Assembly: GCA_021325275.1 (NCBI GenBank)
Contig: JAJPHL010000011.1
Span: 186,001-250,000, forward strand
Source: Terriglobia bacterium
Lineage (GTDB): Bacteria > Acidobacteriota > Terriglobia > JAJPHL01
Reading direction: 5' to 3'
DNA: 64,000 nt
Below, one piece after another: positions 16,883 through 25,753 of this stretch. Made by a program: the position numbers and the translations under genes. The notes under the pieces were generated by a model. The model ran no database searches. It was not told where the DNA came from and worked only from the letters and a program-made list of their open reading frames with translations. The first letter of the stretch is position 1. The number at the start of each line of letters is the position of its first letter.

Positions 16883-19800
16883 ATGCGCGCCCGCAGGCGT
16901 TTTGCCGTGGCAACTTGCGGCGTTGTTGTCTTCGCGGCGATGGCGCACGCGCAATTCGGCGCCGGTGGATTTTCCTTTAGTCCCGGCGGACCGTACGGCA
17001 CGCCGGCGCGACTTTCCTCTGTGGTCTACCAATCCGCCACAAATATCCTTGCGGCGTCGCCGGAAGGCGGCTTGTGGATCACCGCCAACGGCGGCGGCGC
17101 ATGGATCGCGCTTACCGACTCCGCGCCGTCATCGCAGATTTGCACGGTAGTGTACAACGGCAACGCGTTGTTCGCCGGCACCGGCGACGACCTAAGCCTG
17201 CGCGCCAATCCCGGCGTGATGCGATCGCTCGACGGCGGGCAAACTTGGTCGCTGAGCGCGGGATTTTCCACCTACGCGGTGTGCGCGCTCGCCGTCGATC
17301 CCGCGAATGCGCAAGCCCTGCTCGCCGGATCGCTCTCGGGAATCTTCCGCTCCATCGATCAAGGCGCGACGTGGACACAAGTGTCGACGCAACCGGCGCA
17401 AGCGCTGGTTTTCGATCCCGCGGGAAACGGCGTGGTCTATGCATGTTTCAGTTCGCCGGCGTTTCTTACGTCCTCCTCGGCCTCGACCTCGCCGTTGATG
17501 AAGTCGACCGACGGCGGCGTTACTTGGAACGTGGTGCCGATCACCCCGCCGTTTCCGCAATTCAGCGGCGAAGCGCGAACATTCGCGCGCGCCAACATCG
17601 CGCTGGGTGCGGCGGGGACGCTTTATCTCGCCGTCGCGTATCTGGAGACTAAGTCAGTAGGTTCGGTGGACGTTTTTGTCTCGAACGACAACGGCAACAC
17701 GTGGAATGTCACGCAAGGCGCGATCGCGCTGTCGCCGAACGTCGCGGGCACCGGGCGACTGCCGATGTTTTTCGACGCCGCGCGCGGCAACCTTTATATC
17801 GGCGGCGCGACACTTCAAGTTTCCACTGCGGCGGCGCAGACTTTTTCGGCCGTGACATACCCGCCGGTTGGAAACGTGCAAGCGATTTCCGCGAACTTGA
17901 CGCTGAGTCCTCCGGCGTTGCTGGTCGCCGGAGATTTGGGACTTGCCACCATTCCCCTCCCAACGGGAACGGCGGCGGCGGTGAGTAATCCGCCCGTTTC
18001 GTTGCTCGAAAGTTCGGGATTCGATCCCGTGACCGCGCAAAACGAATTTGTCTCCGGCGAATCGGGCCTGTCAATGTACTCGGCGTTCTTCGGCACGTGG
18101 ACCACGCCGATCTCGACGCCGGTGGGATTCACGAGCGCCGTCGCGACGAATCCCGAAGACATTTTCGCGCTCGCCGGCAACGGCACGCTGTACGAATCGA
18201 CCAACGCCGGCGTGAAGTTTTCCAGTTTCACGGCGATTCCCTCGACTGAATCGCACGCGCCGTATCCGCCGCTGATGGGCGATCCGCTGTTGCTCACCAC
18301 GTTGTACACAGCGGGCCAGCGATTCTATCGCTCGACCAACGGCGGACAAACTTGGTCCGCGCTCAGCACCACCATCGATCCGAAGGGCGTCGTAACGGCG
18401 CTCGCTATGTCGCCACTGCTGCGCCAAGTGATGTACGCGGCGACCGCCTGCCTGGGAACTACGGTGCCGCCTGAGTCCACGTGCCCGGCAACCTCGCGCG
18501 TCTACATGAGCACGAACACCGGAACCACATGGACGCTGATGGCCACGGTGTCCGGATACGTTTCGCGGCTCGCCGTCGATCCCGGCGTCGTCACGGCGGT
18601 CTACGCGACAATCGGCGCATTTCCCGGCGGACCGAATCCCGCGGCGGGCCTCGAGGGCGGCGACGTTTTGGTAATCCGATCGACGGGCACAACGTCGACG
18701 CAAACCAGCGTGAAAGGCAATTTGCCAAGCGTGCCGATCAACGCGATTTTGGTTAAAGGAAATTCCGGCCCCATCATCACAACGACCCTCGCGCAAACGT
18801 ATTTCGTGGGCGCGGACACGGGCATCTACGCCACCACCAACGGCGGAATTACATGGATCAACTTGAGTATCGGCCTGCCGCCATCGCCGGTGACCGACTT
18901 GGTGCTGAGCGGCACGACGCTGCATGTCTCGACCTACGGACGCGGCGTGTACACGGCGGATATTTCGCAGATTTCAGCGTCGCTCGTGGCGTCGCCGTTG
19001 AGCGTCAGCGTGACCGTCCAGCAAGGACAAACCGCCAGCGTGCCGCTGACGATCGGAAATTTGGGAACCACGGGTATCAGCTACCAGGTTCAACTGAATA
19101 ATTCCTGGCTCAGCACCACCACGCCATCGGGAACGCTCGGCGCCGGTTCATCGCAAAACATCACGATTAGTGTGAACTCCGCGAGTCTCGCGCCCGGGAG
19201 TTACCGCACCACATTTCAGGTGATTCAAAACGCCGGCGGCACCAACGCGTTTCCGTTTTCGCAGAATATCGCGCTGACGGTGAAAGTAACTTCTCCGCCG
19301 GCGAATCTTGTGGCGGTGTCGGGCGGCGGCGCGACGGTCAATGCGGGATCGCAAGTGACGCTGGTGGCCGAGACGCTCGACGCCTCGAACGCGCCGCTCG
19401 GCGGCGCCTCCGTGCAATTCGCGATCGTCTCGGGCGGCGGCCAGTTGAGCTCGGCTTCTGTTACAACAAACTCGCAGGGGCTAGCCAGCGTGACGCTGAC
19501 GCTGCCTTCGCAGGCGGCCACGGTGAACGTGTCGGCATCGTCGGGAAGTTTGAGCGTCGCATATACGGTGACGGCGGTTGTGTTGCCGGCGCCGACGCTG
19601 AACGCCGGCGCGGTGGTGAACGCGGCGACGTTTGTGGCGGGCGCGAGTCTCGCACCCGGCAGCATCGTTTCGCTTTTCGGAACGCAACTCGCCAACGGAT
19701 TGACGAATGCAGGATCGCTGCCCCTGCCGACGACGCTCGGCGGCACGCAAGTATTGATCAACGGCACGGCGATGCCGCTCTTCTATGTCTCGCTGACGCA

Positions 19801-20296
19801 GATCAACGCGCTGCTGCCGTTCTCCACGGCCGCGGGCACAAATCAGATTTCGGTGAACTATCCGGGACCGAATGGCGCGATCGCCAGCAACGCCGTGACG
19901 ATCAACGTAACGCCGGCCGCGCCGGGAATTTTCGCGGATCCTTCGGGCGCGGGCATTTTCCTGAAGTCGAATAACACGGTGGTGAGCGCCGCAAATCCCG
20001 CGGCTCGCGGTAGTTTCGTCACGTTCTACGCCACAGGACTCGGTGCTGTGTCGCCCGCGGTCCCCGACGGTGCGGCGGCGCCTGCGGCGCCGTTGAGCAC
20101 GGCCGTTGTGACGCCCAGCGTGAACATCGGCGGCGTCGACGCCAGCGTGCAATTCGCGGGACTCGCGCCCGGCTTCGCAGGATTATTCCAGATCAACGCG
20201 TTCGTGCCGGCGTCGATTCCGCCGGACACCAGCACGCCGGTGACCCTCCGCGTAGGATTGCTCGTTTCGAATACGGTCACGTTGCCGGTGAACTAA
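16883..20296 (+). CDS. Giant secreted BNR-repeat / Ig-like protein with TIGR03437 domain
   Basis: 1137 residues starting with a clear signal peptide (VATCGVVVFAAMAHAQ). Residues ~30-690 contain many BNR/sialidase-type turns (SLDGGQTWSL, SIDQGATWTQV, STNGGQTWSAL, TNGGITWINL), which indicate one or two propellers similar to photosynthesis-assembly or VPS10-type BNR proteins. A beta-sandwich (about 700-790, VTVQQGQTASVPLTIGNLG) is followed by a Big_1-like Ig domain (about 810-900) and by TIGR03437 (about 905-1135). No sialidase catalytic set was identified, so binding or adhesion is more likely than catalysis. The start ATG lies directly after the TGA of the previous gene. Confidence 0.8.
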   Translation: MRARRRFAVATCGVVVFAAMAHAQFGAGGFSFSPGGPYGTPARLSSVVYQSATNILAASPEGGLWITANGGGAWIALTDSAPSSQICTVVYNGNALFAGTGDDLSLRANPGVMRSLDGGQTWSLSAGFSTYAVCALAVDPANAQALLAGSLSGIFRSIDQGATWTQVSTQPAQALVFDPAGNGVVYACFSSPAFLTSSSASTSPLMKSTDGGVTWNVVPITPPFPQFSGEARTFARANIALGAAGTLYLAVAYLETKSVGSVDVFVSNDNGNTWNVTQGAIALSPNVAGTGRLPMFFDAARGNLYIGGATLQVSTAAAQTFSAVTYPPVGNVQAISANLTLSPPALLVAGDLGLATIPLPTGTAAAVSNPPVSLLESSGFDPVTAQNEFVSGESGLSMYSAFFGTWTTPISTPVGFTSAVATNPEDIFALAGNGTLYESTNAGVKFSSFTAIPSTESHAPYPPLMGDPLLLTTLYTAGQRFYRSTNGGQTWSALSTTIDPKGVVTALAMSPLLRQVMYAATACLGTTVPPESTCPATSRVYMSTNTGTTWTLMATVSGYVSRLAVDPGVVTAVYATIGAFPGGPNPAAGLEGGDVLVIRSTGTTSTQTSVKGNLPSVPINAILVKGNSGPIITTTLAQTYFVGADTGIYATTNGGITWINLSIGLPPSPVTDLVLSGTTLHVSTYGRGVYTADISQISASLVASPLSVSVTVQQGQTASVPLTIGNLGTTGISYQVQLNNSWLSTTTPSGTLGAGSSQNITISVNSASLAPGSYRTTFQVIQNAGGTNAFPFSQNIALTVKVTSPPANLVAVSGGGATVNAGSQVTLVAETLDASNAPLGGASVQFAIVSGGGQLSSASVTTNSQGLASVTLTLPSQAATVNVSASSGSLSVAYTVTAVVLPAPTLNAGAVVNAATFVAGASLAPGSIVSLFGTQLANGLTNAGSLPLPTTLGGTQVLINGTAMPLFYVSLTQINALLPFSTAAGTNQISVNYPGPNGAIASNAVTINVTPAAPGIFADPSGAGIFLKSNNTVVSAANPAARGSFVTFYATGLGAVSPAVPDGAAAPAAPLSTAVVTPSVNIGGVDASVQFAGLAPGFAGLFQINAFVPASIPPDTSTPVTLRVGLLVSNTVTLPVN

Positions 20297-20345
20297 CGAA
20301 ACGACAGGCAATTCGACACAGAGCACACAGAGAAGAAGCGGGAGG

Positions 20346-20431
20346 ACACAGAGACGTTCAGCCTAAGGTAAACGTTCTCTGTGTTCTCAGTGATTCTCTG
20401 TGTTCTCAGTGATTCTCTGTGTTCTCGGTGG
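20346..20431. repeat. Hairpin followed by three 19-bp tandem repeats in a gene-free spacer
   Basis: An inverted repeat pairs 20346-20358 with 20371-20384 (ACACAGAGACGTT against AACGTTCTCTGTGT, one bulge, 12-base loop). It runs into three 19-bp tandem units of TTCTCTGTGTTCTCAGTGA type at 20375-20393, 20394-20412 and 20413-20431, the last with two changes. A further CACAGAG-rich stretch at 20316-20334 is complementary to them. The whole spacer 20297-20452 has no plausible gene and separates two convergent genes, so a bidirectional terminator role is possible. Confidence 0.85.
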
Positions 20432-20452
20432 TTAACCTCTTAGTTTTAACGT

Positions 20453-23119
20453 TTACGGTTCGGGACGAACAACGTAATCCGGCCAGCAACTATCCGGCGG
20501 CAACAGGAATCGCAATTCATCTTCCGTCAACGCGCGACCCGCCGGGTTCGCGGCCGCCGCTGGAACCGTCGCAGCAAATTTCGGATCGAGAATTTTTGCG
20601 ATCTCGTCCTTCACTGCTTCGAGATGCGCCTTGGTGGCGCGATCACCCGACTTGGCGACCGCCGCCGAAACCGCCGCACTCAGCGAACGCAGTTCACTGC
20701 GGTACATCGCGCGCTCGTCGTCGCTGGGAGGAGCGAAATTCGCAAAGCCACCGCCGCCTCCACCGCCACCCGCGGGAGCCGCGGTAGCTGTCGAGTTGAT
20801 CTTTGCGTTCACGGCTGTCAAGTATGCTTGCTGCAAGTTCCGCCGATACGCGTTCACCTTCACCTGCGGGGCGTCGAGTTCGCTGAAGATGCCCTTGCGA
20901 ACATCGCTGACAAATTCCGCCGGCGAGTACGCAGCCGCGCCGTCAAGCGCTTCTTGCTCCACCAAGCGATTGAAGCGCGCACTGTTCAGCAAACTTGTCA
21001 GTACACCACTCTGCGCCGATCGCACTTGGCTGATCACGCCAATTGGCTCGATGCGCCGCAAGATCTCCGGCTTGATCGCCCACGCCGGCGTCGGGAACGC
21101 GCGCTCGTTCAGGAATTTCACCGCCGCCTGTTGGCGCGCCTTCGACACCGGCGTAAAGCGCACGCCGTCTTGTCCGATGTGCTTCTGCTGCGAATCGAAA
21201 CCGCCGACAATCGCCGCGACGTGGCCCATCTCCAAGCGCCACTGTCCCCACATGCGGCCGTAGAGTTCGGTGAGATCTTCGTACGGCTTACCCGGCTCCG
21301 TGGTCGTCGCCGGAAGCAGCATGTTCACAAGGCGCTCGAGATTTTTCAACCCGGCCGTCGTCGATTTCACGGCGTCCGCGTCGCCCACGGCTTCGGTTTC
21401 ATCGCCGGGATCGGATCCCGCTTGTCCCGCGGTCGAGAAACGGAACCACGGCGTCTTGTCCTGCTCGCGCGCCCACGCGTCGAGTGTTTTCTCTTCATCT
21501 TCCGGAGTCTTCGCGCCGGGAATCGGCGCGTAGCCCCAATGCGTCGCCCAAACGTCGTAGGGACCGATGCGCGGCATCAAATCTTCCGCTGGAATTTTGT
21601 CTTCCGGTTGCGCCGTGTAGTTGAAGCGCGAGTAATCCATGATCGACGGCGCGTGACCCATTTTGTGAACCCACGCGGCATCGTGAACTTTTTCCGCCGG
21701 ATACTCGGAGCTGGCCTTCATGTTGTGCTGAAATCCCAGTGTGTGGCCCACTTCATGCGCCACCACAAATTCCATCAAGCGCCCCATCAATTCGTCGGAC
21801 AACGGCAACTTCGCGGCGCGCGGATCGAGCATGCCCACTTGCACGAAATACCAATCGCGCGCCAGATTCATCACATTGTGGTACACCTGAATGTCCGCGT
21901 TCAGAATCTCGCCCGTGCGCGGATCGTGAATGTGCGGGCCGACGGCGTTTTCGGTGGTTGACGGCAGCCACATGATCACCGAATTGCGCGCGTCGTCCTT
22001 GCTCCACTCGGGATCTTCCTCCGGCTTCGGTCCATACTTCGCGATGATCGCGTTCTTGAAGCCGGCCGCTTCGAATGCGGGCTGCCAATCTTCCACCGCC
22101 TTCTTGATCCAAGGCGCCCACTTTGCCGGCGTGGCGGGATCCACCCAGTAGACGATCGGGTGCACCGGCTCGGAGAGCGCGGCGTTGGGGTCTTTCTTTT
22201 CCAAGCGCCAACGTGTCACCAGCTGGCGATTCGGAACGCGCTGTTCGTTCTTGCTGAAATTCTCCTGGCGCGCGGTGAAGTAGCCGACGCGCTCGTCGAA
22301 GTAGCGCGGCATCATCGGTTTTTCGGGCAGTTTCACCATGCTGTAATGCATCACCAGTGTCGCGGAACCGATCGCCATTCCCGCGCCCGCTTGTCCGCCG
22401 CGACCGGGACCCGGGGCCGGCGCGGCCCCGCCTCCGCCCTGCGGGGGATTACGCACGTAGGTTTGCGTGGATTCCACTTCCACGTTCTGCGGAAACGTGG
22501 AAATCTTCTCGATAAACGAGCGATTCGGATCCATCGTCGTGGCGCTCAGGCGTTGACGCGCACTCAATTCCGGCACGTCCGATGCGAAGAAGCGCGTCAC
22601 GTCGATCACCGCGGCGTCGTCTTTGCCCCACGCCGCCACCGGGAACGATTGAATGATCGTGGCGTTGTTGGCGTCGCGCACAGCCAGTGCGATGGGATCT
22701 TTCGGATCGGCCACCATGCTGTAGTTCACGCTGCGCAGCAGAATGCGATTGCCGTGGCGCTCCCAACGCACCACGCGATTCGCCAGTTCCTGCCCGCCGT
22801 ATCCTTGGCCGAGCGTCGTGCGGGCAATTTGATTCACCCACAGGAAGTCCTTGTCCAATTCGCTCTTAGGGATTTCATAGAACCAACTGTTCCTCACCTG
22901 ATGAACCGTGAAGACACCGGTCTTCGACTTGGCCTCACGCGTGATCACGCGATCGTAGGGACGCGGTTCTTGATCCTGCGCGGCGAGTCCGCCGCCTTGG
23001 CCGCCGCGGCCCGGCGCGCCCGCACCTTGTCCAGCAGGCGGCTGTTCAGGCGGATCTTGTGCCGCAACCATCGCGGCGGCCAGGAACACAAATAGAGTGA
23101 GAGCGATGAGACGTTTCAT
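20453..23119 (-). CDS. Secreted zinc-dependent metalloprotease (DUF5117/DUF5118 type)
   Basis: ATG 23119 is chosen because GGAGG lies five bases upstream and the following 20 residues form a signal peptide ([21 protein letters not shown]). The 888-residue protein has a glycine/proline linker, a large N-terminal beta-rich region, and the zinc-binding motif [12 protein letters not shown] near residue 450. This HExxHxxGxxH-type motif marks metzincin-like metallopeptidases, and the overall layout fits the DUF5117/DUF4953 family of exported proteases common in Acidobacteria and Bacteroidetes. The C-terminal ~250 residues contain a glycine stretch ([13 protein letters not shown]) and no recognised domain. 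Substrate unknown. Confidence 0.85.
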   Translation of the reverse strand: MKRLIALTLFVFLAAAMVAAQDPPEQPPAGQGAGAPGRGGQGGGLAAQDQEPRPYDRVITREAKSKTGVFTVHQVRNSWFYEIPKSELDKDFLWVNQIARTTLGQGYGGQELANRVVRWERHGNRILLRSVNYSMVADPKDPIALAVRDANNATIIQSFPVAAWGKDDAAVIDVTRFFASDVPELSARQRLSATTMDPNRSFIEKISTFPQNVEVESTQTYVRNPPQGGGGAAPAPGPGRGGQAGAGMAIGSATLVMHYSMVKLPEKPMMPRYFDERVGYFTARQENFSKNEQRVPNRQLVTRWRLEKKDPNAALSEPVHPIVYWVDPATPAKWAPWIKKAVEDWQPAFEAAGFKNAIIAKYGPKPEEDPEWSKDDARNSVIMWLPSTTENAVGPHIHDPRTGEILNADIQVYHNVMNLARDWYFVQVGMLDPRAAKLPLSDELMGRLMEFVVAHEVGHTLGFQHNMKASSEYPAEKVHDAAWVHKMGHAPSIMDYSRFNYTAQPEDKIPAEDLMPRIGPYDVWATHWGYAPIPGAKTPEDEEKTLDAWAREQDKTPWFRFSTAGQAGSDPGDETEAVGDADAVKSTTAGLKNLERLVNMLLPATTTEPGKPYEDLTELYGRMWGQWRLEMGHVAAIVGGFDSQQKHIGQDGVRFTPVSKARQQAAVKFLNERAFPTPAWAIKPEILRRIEPIGVISQVRSAQSGVLTSLLNSARFNRLVEQEALDGAAAYSPAEFVSDVRKGIFSELDAPQVKVNAYRRNLQQAYLTAVNAKINSTATAAPAGGGGGGGGFANFAPPSDDERAMYRSELRSLSAAVSAAVAKSGDRATKAHLEAVKDEIAKILDPKFAATVPAAAANPAGRALTEDELRFLLPPDSCWPDYVVRPEP

Positions 23120-23180
23120 AGGACCTCCGAGCTTTTGCGAAACACAGCGTAGCACGTTCGTGGAGACTACCAATAGACCA

Positions 23181-24302
23181 TCACAAAACTTGACGATAGA
23201 TCGCGCGCATCTCGGCCTCGCCGCACGGGCGTGGATTCGAGAGGCGGCAGCCGTCTTCCATCGCCTTCACGAGCATTGGTTCGATCATTTCTTCGGTGAT
23301 TCCGTAGTCGCGAAGACGCGGATCGATGCCGACGCGCTGATTCAATTCCCGAAGCGCGTTGGGGACGTTGGTCGTCCCCATGATTTGCTCAAGAACTTTC
23401 AAGTGCTCGGGGATCGCCGGCGTGTTGAACTCAGTGACCGCCGGCAACAACACGGCGTTCGACGTCCCGTGATGCATTCGGCCTATTGTCGATAACGGGT
23501 GCGATAGCGAGTGCACCGCGCCCAATCCTTTTTGAAACGCGGTGGCGCCCATGATGGCCGACATCATCATGTTCGTGCGCGCGGTGAGATTCTGCGGATG
23601 CGTCACGGCGCGCTCGATCGACGACCACGCCAGCCGCAGACCTTCCACGGCGATCGCATCGCACATGGGATGATAGCCGACCGCGAGATACGCTTCGAAG
23701 TTGTGCGTGAACGCGTCCATGCCCGTGCCCGCCGTGATTTTCGCGGGCATATCGACGGTGAGCGCCGGGTCGGAAATCGACGCCGACGGAATCAAGTACG
23801 GACTGAAGAGCACCGTCTTGCGCTGTGTGGCGTCTAAAGTGATCACGGTGGATCGCCCGACATCGGAGCCTGTGCCCGCGGTCGTCGGCACGGCGAGAAG
23901 CGGCGGCAAGTTCGCGGTGATCAAGTCGCCGCCATTCTTCACGTCGTCGTAATCGACGAGCGGACGCGTGTGCGTGACGGCCAGGCGAATCGCTTTCGCC
24001 GCATCGATCGCGCTGCCGCCGCCCGCCGCGACCAAGCTGTCGCATTTGGATTCGCGATACGCCGCGAGTCCGTCGTGCACGTTTTTCTCCCTGGGATTCG
24101 GATCGACGCCCGAGAAAACCGGGAAGTCGCTTGGCATCGCCTTCTGAATCTCTGCGAAAACCGGCAACGTCACGAGCGCGCGATCCGTGACAACGAGTGG
24201 TCGCTTCATCCCGCGCGTACGCATTTGCTCAGCCAGTGTGGACACCGCGCCGACGCCGAAAATAATCGTGGTTGGAAAGCTAAAGGTATAAACCTGATTC
24301 AT
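23181..24302 (-). CDS. Iron-containing alcohol dehydrogenase
   Basis: The 373-residue group III alcohol dehydrogenase starts at ATG 24302 with GAGG six bases upstream. It shows the NAD-binding segment [13 protein letters not shown] near 95-107, [11 protein letters not shown] near 139, and metal ligands in [26 protein letters not shown] and RMHHGTSNA. All four expected Fe(II)/Zn ligands are present. It starts 13 bases after the stop of the glutamine-synthetase-like gene, so both should be co-transcribed. The substrate is not given by sequence; an amino-alcohol or hydroxyaldehyde produced by the pathway of the partner ligase is an inference. Confidence 0.9.
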   Translation of the reverse strand: MNQVYTFSFPTTIIFGVGAVSTLAEQMRTRGMKRPLVVTDRALVTLPVFAEIQKAMPSDFPVFSGVDPNPREKNVHDGLAAYRESKCDSLVAAGGGSAIDAAKAIRLAVTHTRPLVDYDDVKNGGDLITANLPPLLAVPTTAGTGSDVGRSTVITLDATQRKTVLFSPYLIPSASISDPALTVDMPAKITAGTGMDAFTHNFEAYLAVGYHPMCDAIAVEGLRLAWSSIERAVTHPQNLTARTNMMMSAIMGATAFQKGLGAVHSLSHPLSTIGRMHHGTSNAVLLPAVTEFNTPAIPEHLKVLEQIMGTTNVPNALRELNQRVGIDPRLRDYGITEEMIEPMLVKAMEDGCRLSNPRPCGEAEMRAIYRQVL

Positions 24303-24315
24303 CCCGAGCCTCGAA

Positions 24316-25644
24316 TCAAATGATTTCAAAATACCGTTCCAACTCCCAACTCGTGACCGCGGCTTGCGCTTGTCGCACTTCCCACTCGCGCGTGGCGGTG
24401 AAGTGATCGACAAAGGCGTCGCCGAGCAGCGCACGAACGGTGGCGCTTGATTTCATGCGCGCCGCTGAATCTTCCAACGTCCGGGGCAGCGCCGGCAGCG
24501 ATCCTTCGTAGGCATTGCCCTTCACCGGCGGCGGCGGTTCTATTTTCTTCTCGACGCCGTGGAGTCCCGAGGCCAGCGCCGCGGACATCGTGACATACGG
24601 ATTGCCGTCCGCTCCCGCGAGCCGATACTCCACGCGCGACGATTTCGCGCCGCCAGGGATCGCGCGCAGCGCCGTGGTGCGATTCTCCACTCCCCACGAC
24701 GCGTTGATGGCCGCCCAAGTGCCGGGCACCGTGCGCTTGTAGGAATTGATCGTGGGACAAATCATCGCCATCACTTCCGGCATCAACGCGATCTGTCCGC
24801 CGATGTAGTGGCGCATCAGCGCCGACATGTCTTTTCCTTCTTCGTGGAAAAGATTGCGATGACCTTCGGTGTCCCACAAACTTTGATGCAAGTGTCCACT
24901 GCATCCCGGCAGCGAGGCGTTCCACTTCGCCATGAACGTGACGATCAATCCGTTGCGCGCCGCGATTTCCTTGATGGCCGTTTTGAAAAGCGCGGCCTTG
25001 TCGGCCGCTTTCAGCACGGGCGCGTAGCGGATGGCCGCTTCGTACACGCCGGGACCGGTCTCGGTGTGCAGGCCTTCCAACTCCACATCGTATTCGCGCA
25101 ACGAATCGAGAATCTGATGCAAAAACTCCGCGTTGGTGGAAGCGCGCAAGGCGCTGTAGCCGAACATGCCGGGGGAAAGCGGCGTCATGTTGCGATAGTT
25201 TTTCTCGCGCGCGCTCTGCGCGGTTTCGCGGAAAAAGAAAAACTCGTATTCCGCGGAGAAATACGCGCGGTATCCCATGGTGCGCGCTTTTTCCTCCACA
25301 TGTCGAAGCAGTGTGCGCGGCGCGACGGGCACATCCATATCCAGCAGCAGGAGCGCCGTGTCGCGCTCCCACGGGACCACGCGAAACGTCGTGGGATCGA
25401 CGCGCGCCGCGGCGTCCGGATAGCCGGTGTGCCATCCGGTGACTTTCACGTTGTCGTAAAGCGCGTCGGAGGAGTCCCAGCCGAAAATCACATCGCAAAA
25501 TCCCAAGCCGCTCTCCGCCGCGGAAAAAAACTTTTCGGGACTCACGTATTTTCCGCGCAGCACGCCGTCGAGATCGAAGACGCCGAGCTTGACGTGACGG
25601 ATGCCGCGTTCATGAAAGACTTGCTTGAGCTGTTCGATGGTCAT
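24316..25644 (-). CDS. Glutamine-synthetase-family ligase (probable gamma-glutamyl-amine ligase)
   Basis: 442 residues starting at ATG 25644 (MTIEQLKQVF). The protein has the GS beta-grasp N-terminus (residues 1-100) and the catalytic barrel with NSYKRTVPGTWA, SWGVENRTTALRAIPGG and SSRVEYRLAGADGNPY. The loop residues usually seen in primary nitrogen-assimilation GlnA are changed. Together with the adjacent alcohol dehydrogenase this argues for a PuuA/GlnA3-type gamma-glutamylation of an amine rather than ammonia assimilation. True glutamine synthetase activity cannot be excluded by eye. Confidence 0.8.
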   Translation of the reverse strand: MTIEQLKQVFHERGIRHVKLGVFDLDGVLRGKYVSPEKFFSAAESGLGFCDVIFGWDSSDALYDNVKVTGWHTGYPDAAARVDPTTFRVVPWERDTALLLLDMDVPVAPRTLLRHVEEKARTMGYRAYFSAEYEFFFFRETAQSAREKNYRNMTPLSPGMFGYSALRASTNAEFLHQILDSLREYDVELEGLHTETGPGVYEAAIRYAPVLKAADKAALFKTAIKEIAARNGLIVTFMAKWNASLPGCSGHLHQSLWDTEGHRNLFHEEGKDMSALMRHYIGGQIALMPEVMAMICPTINSYKRTVPGTWAAINASWGVENRTTALRAIPGGAKSSRVEYRLAGADGNPYVTMSAALASGLHGVEKKIEPPPPVKGNAYEGSLPALPRTLEDSAARMKSSATVRALLGDAFVDHFTATREWEVRQAQAAVTSWELERYFEII

Positions 25645-25654
25645 GATTCGAAGT

Positions 25655-25671
25655 ATGGAGCGACACTCCAT
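25655..25671. promoter_or_regulatory. Inverted repeat upstream of the glutamine-synthetase-like gene
   Basis: ATGGAG (25655-25660), five-base centre, CTCCAT (25666-25671): a perfect 6-bp inverted repeat ending 11 bases before ATG 25644 on the minus strand. It could be a repressor operator or an mRNA hairpin that masks the ribosome binding site. No matching regulator gene is nearby. Confidence 0.35.
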
Positions 25672-25753
25672 CGTACTCTGGATCGCGCGCGCGGCTCAAG
25701 CCGGTTGCGCCTCGGCGTGCTAAGATACCATCTTTACCGATAAAGAGGCCGCT

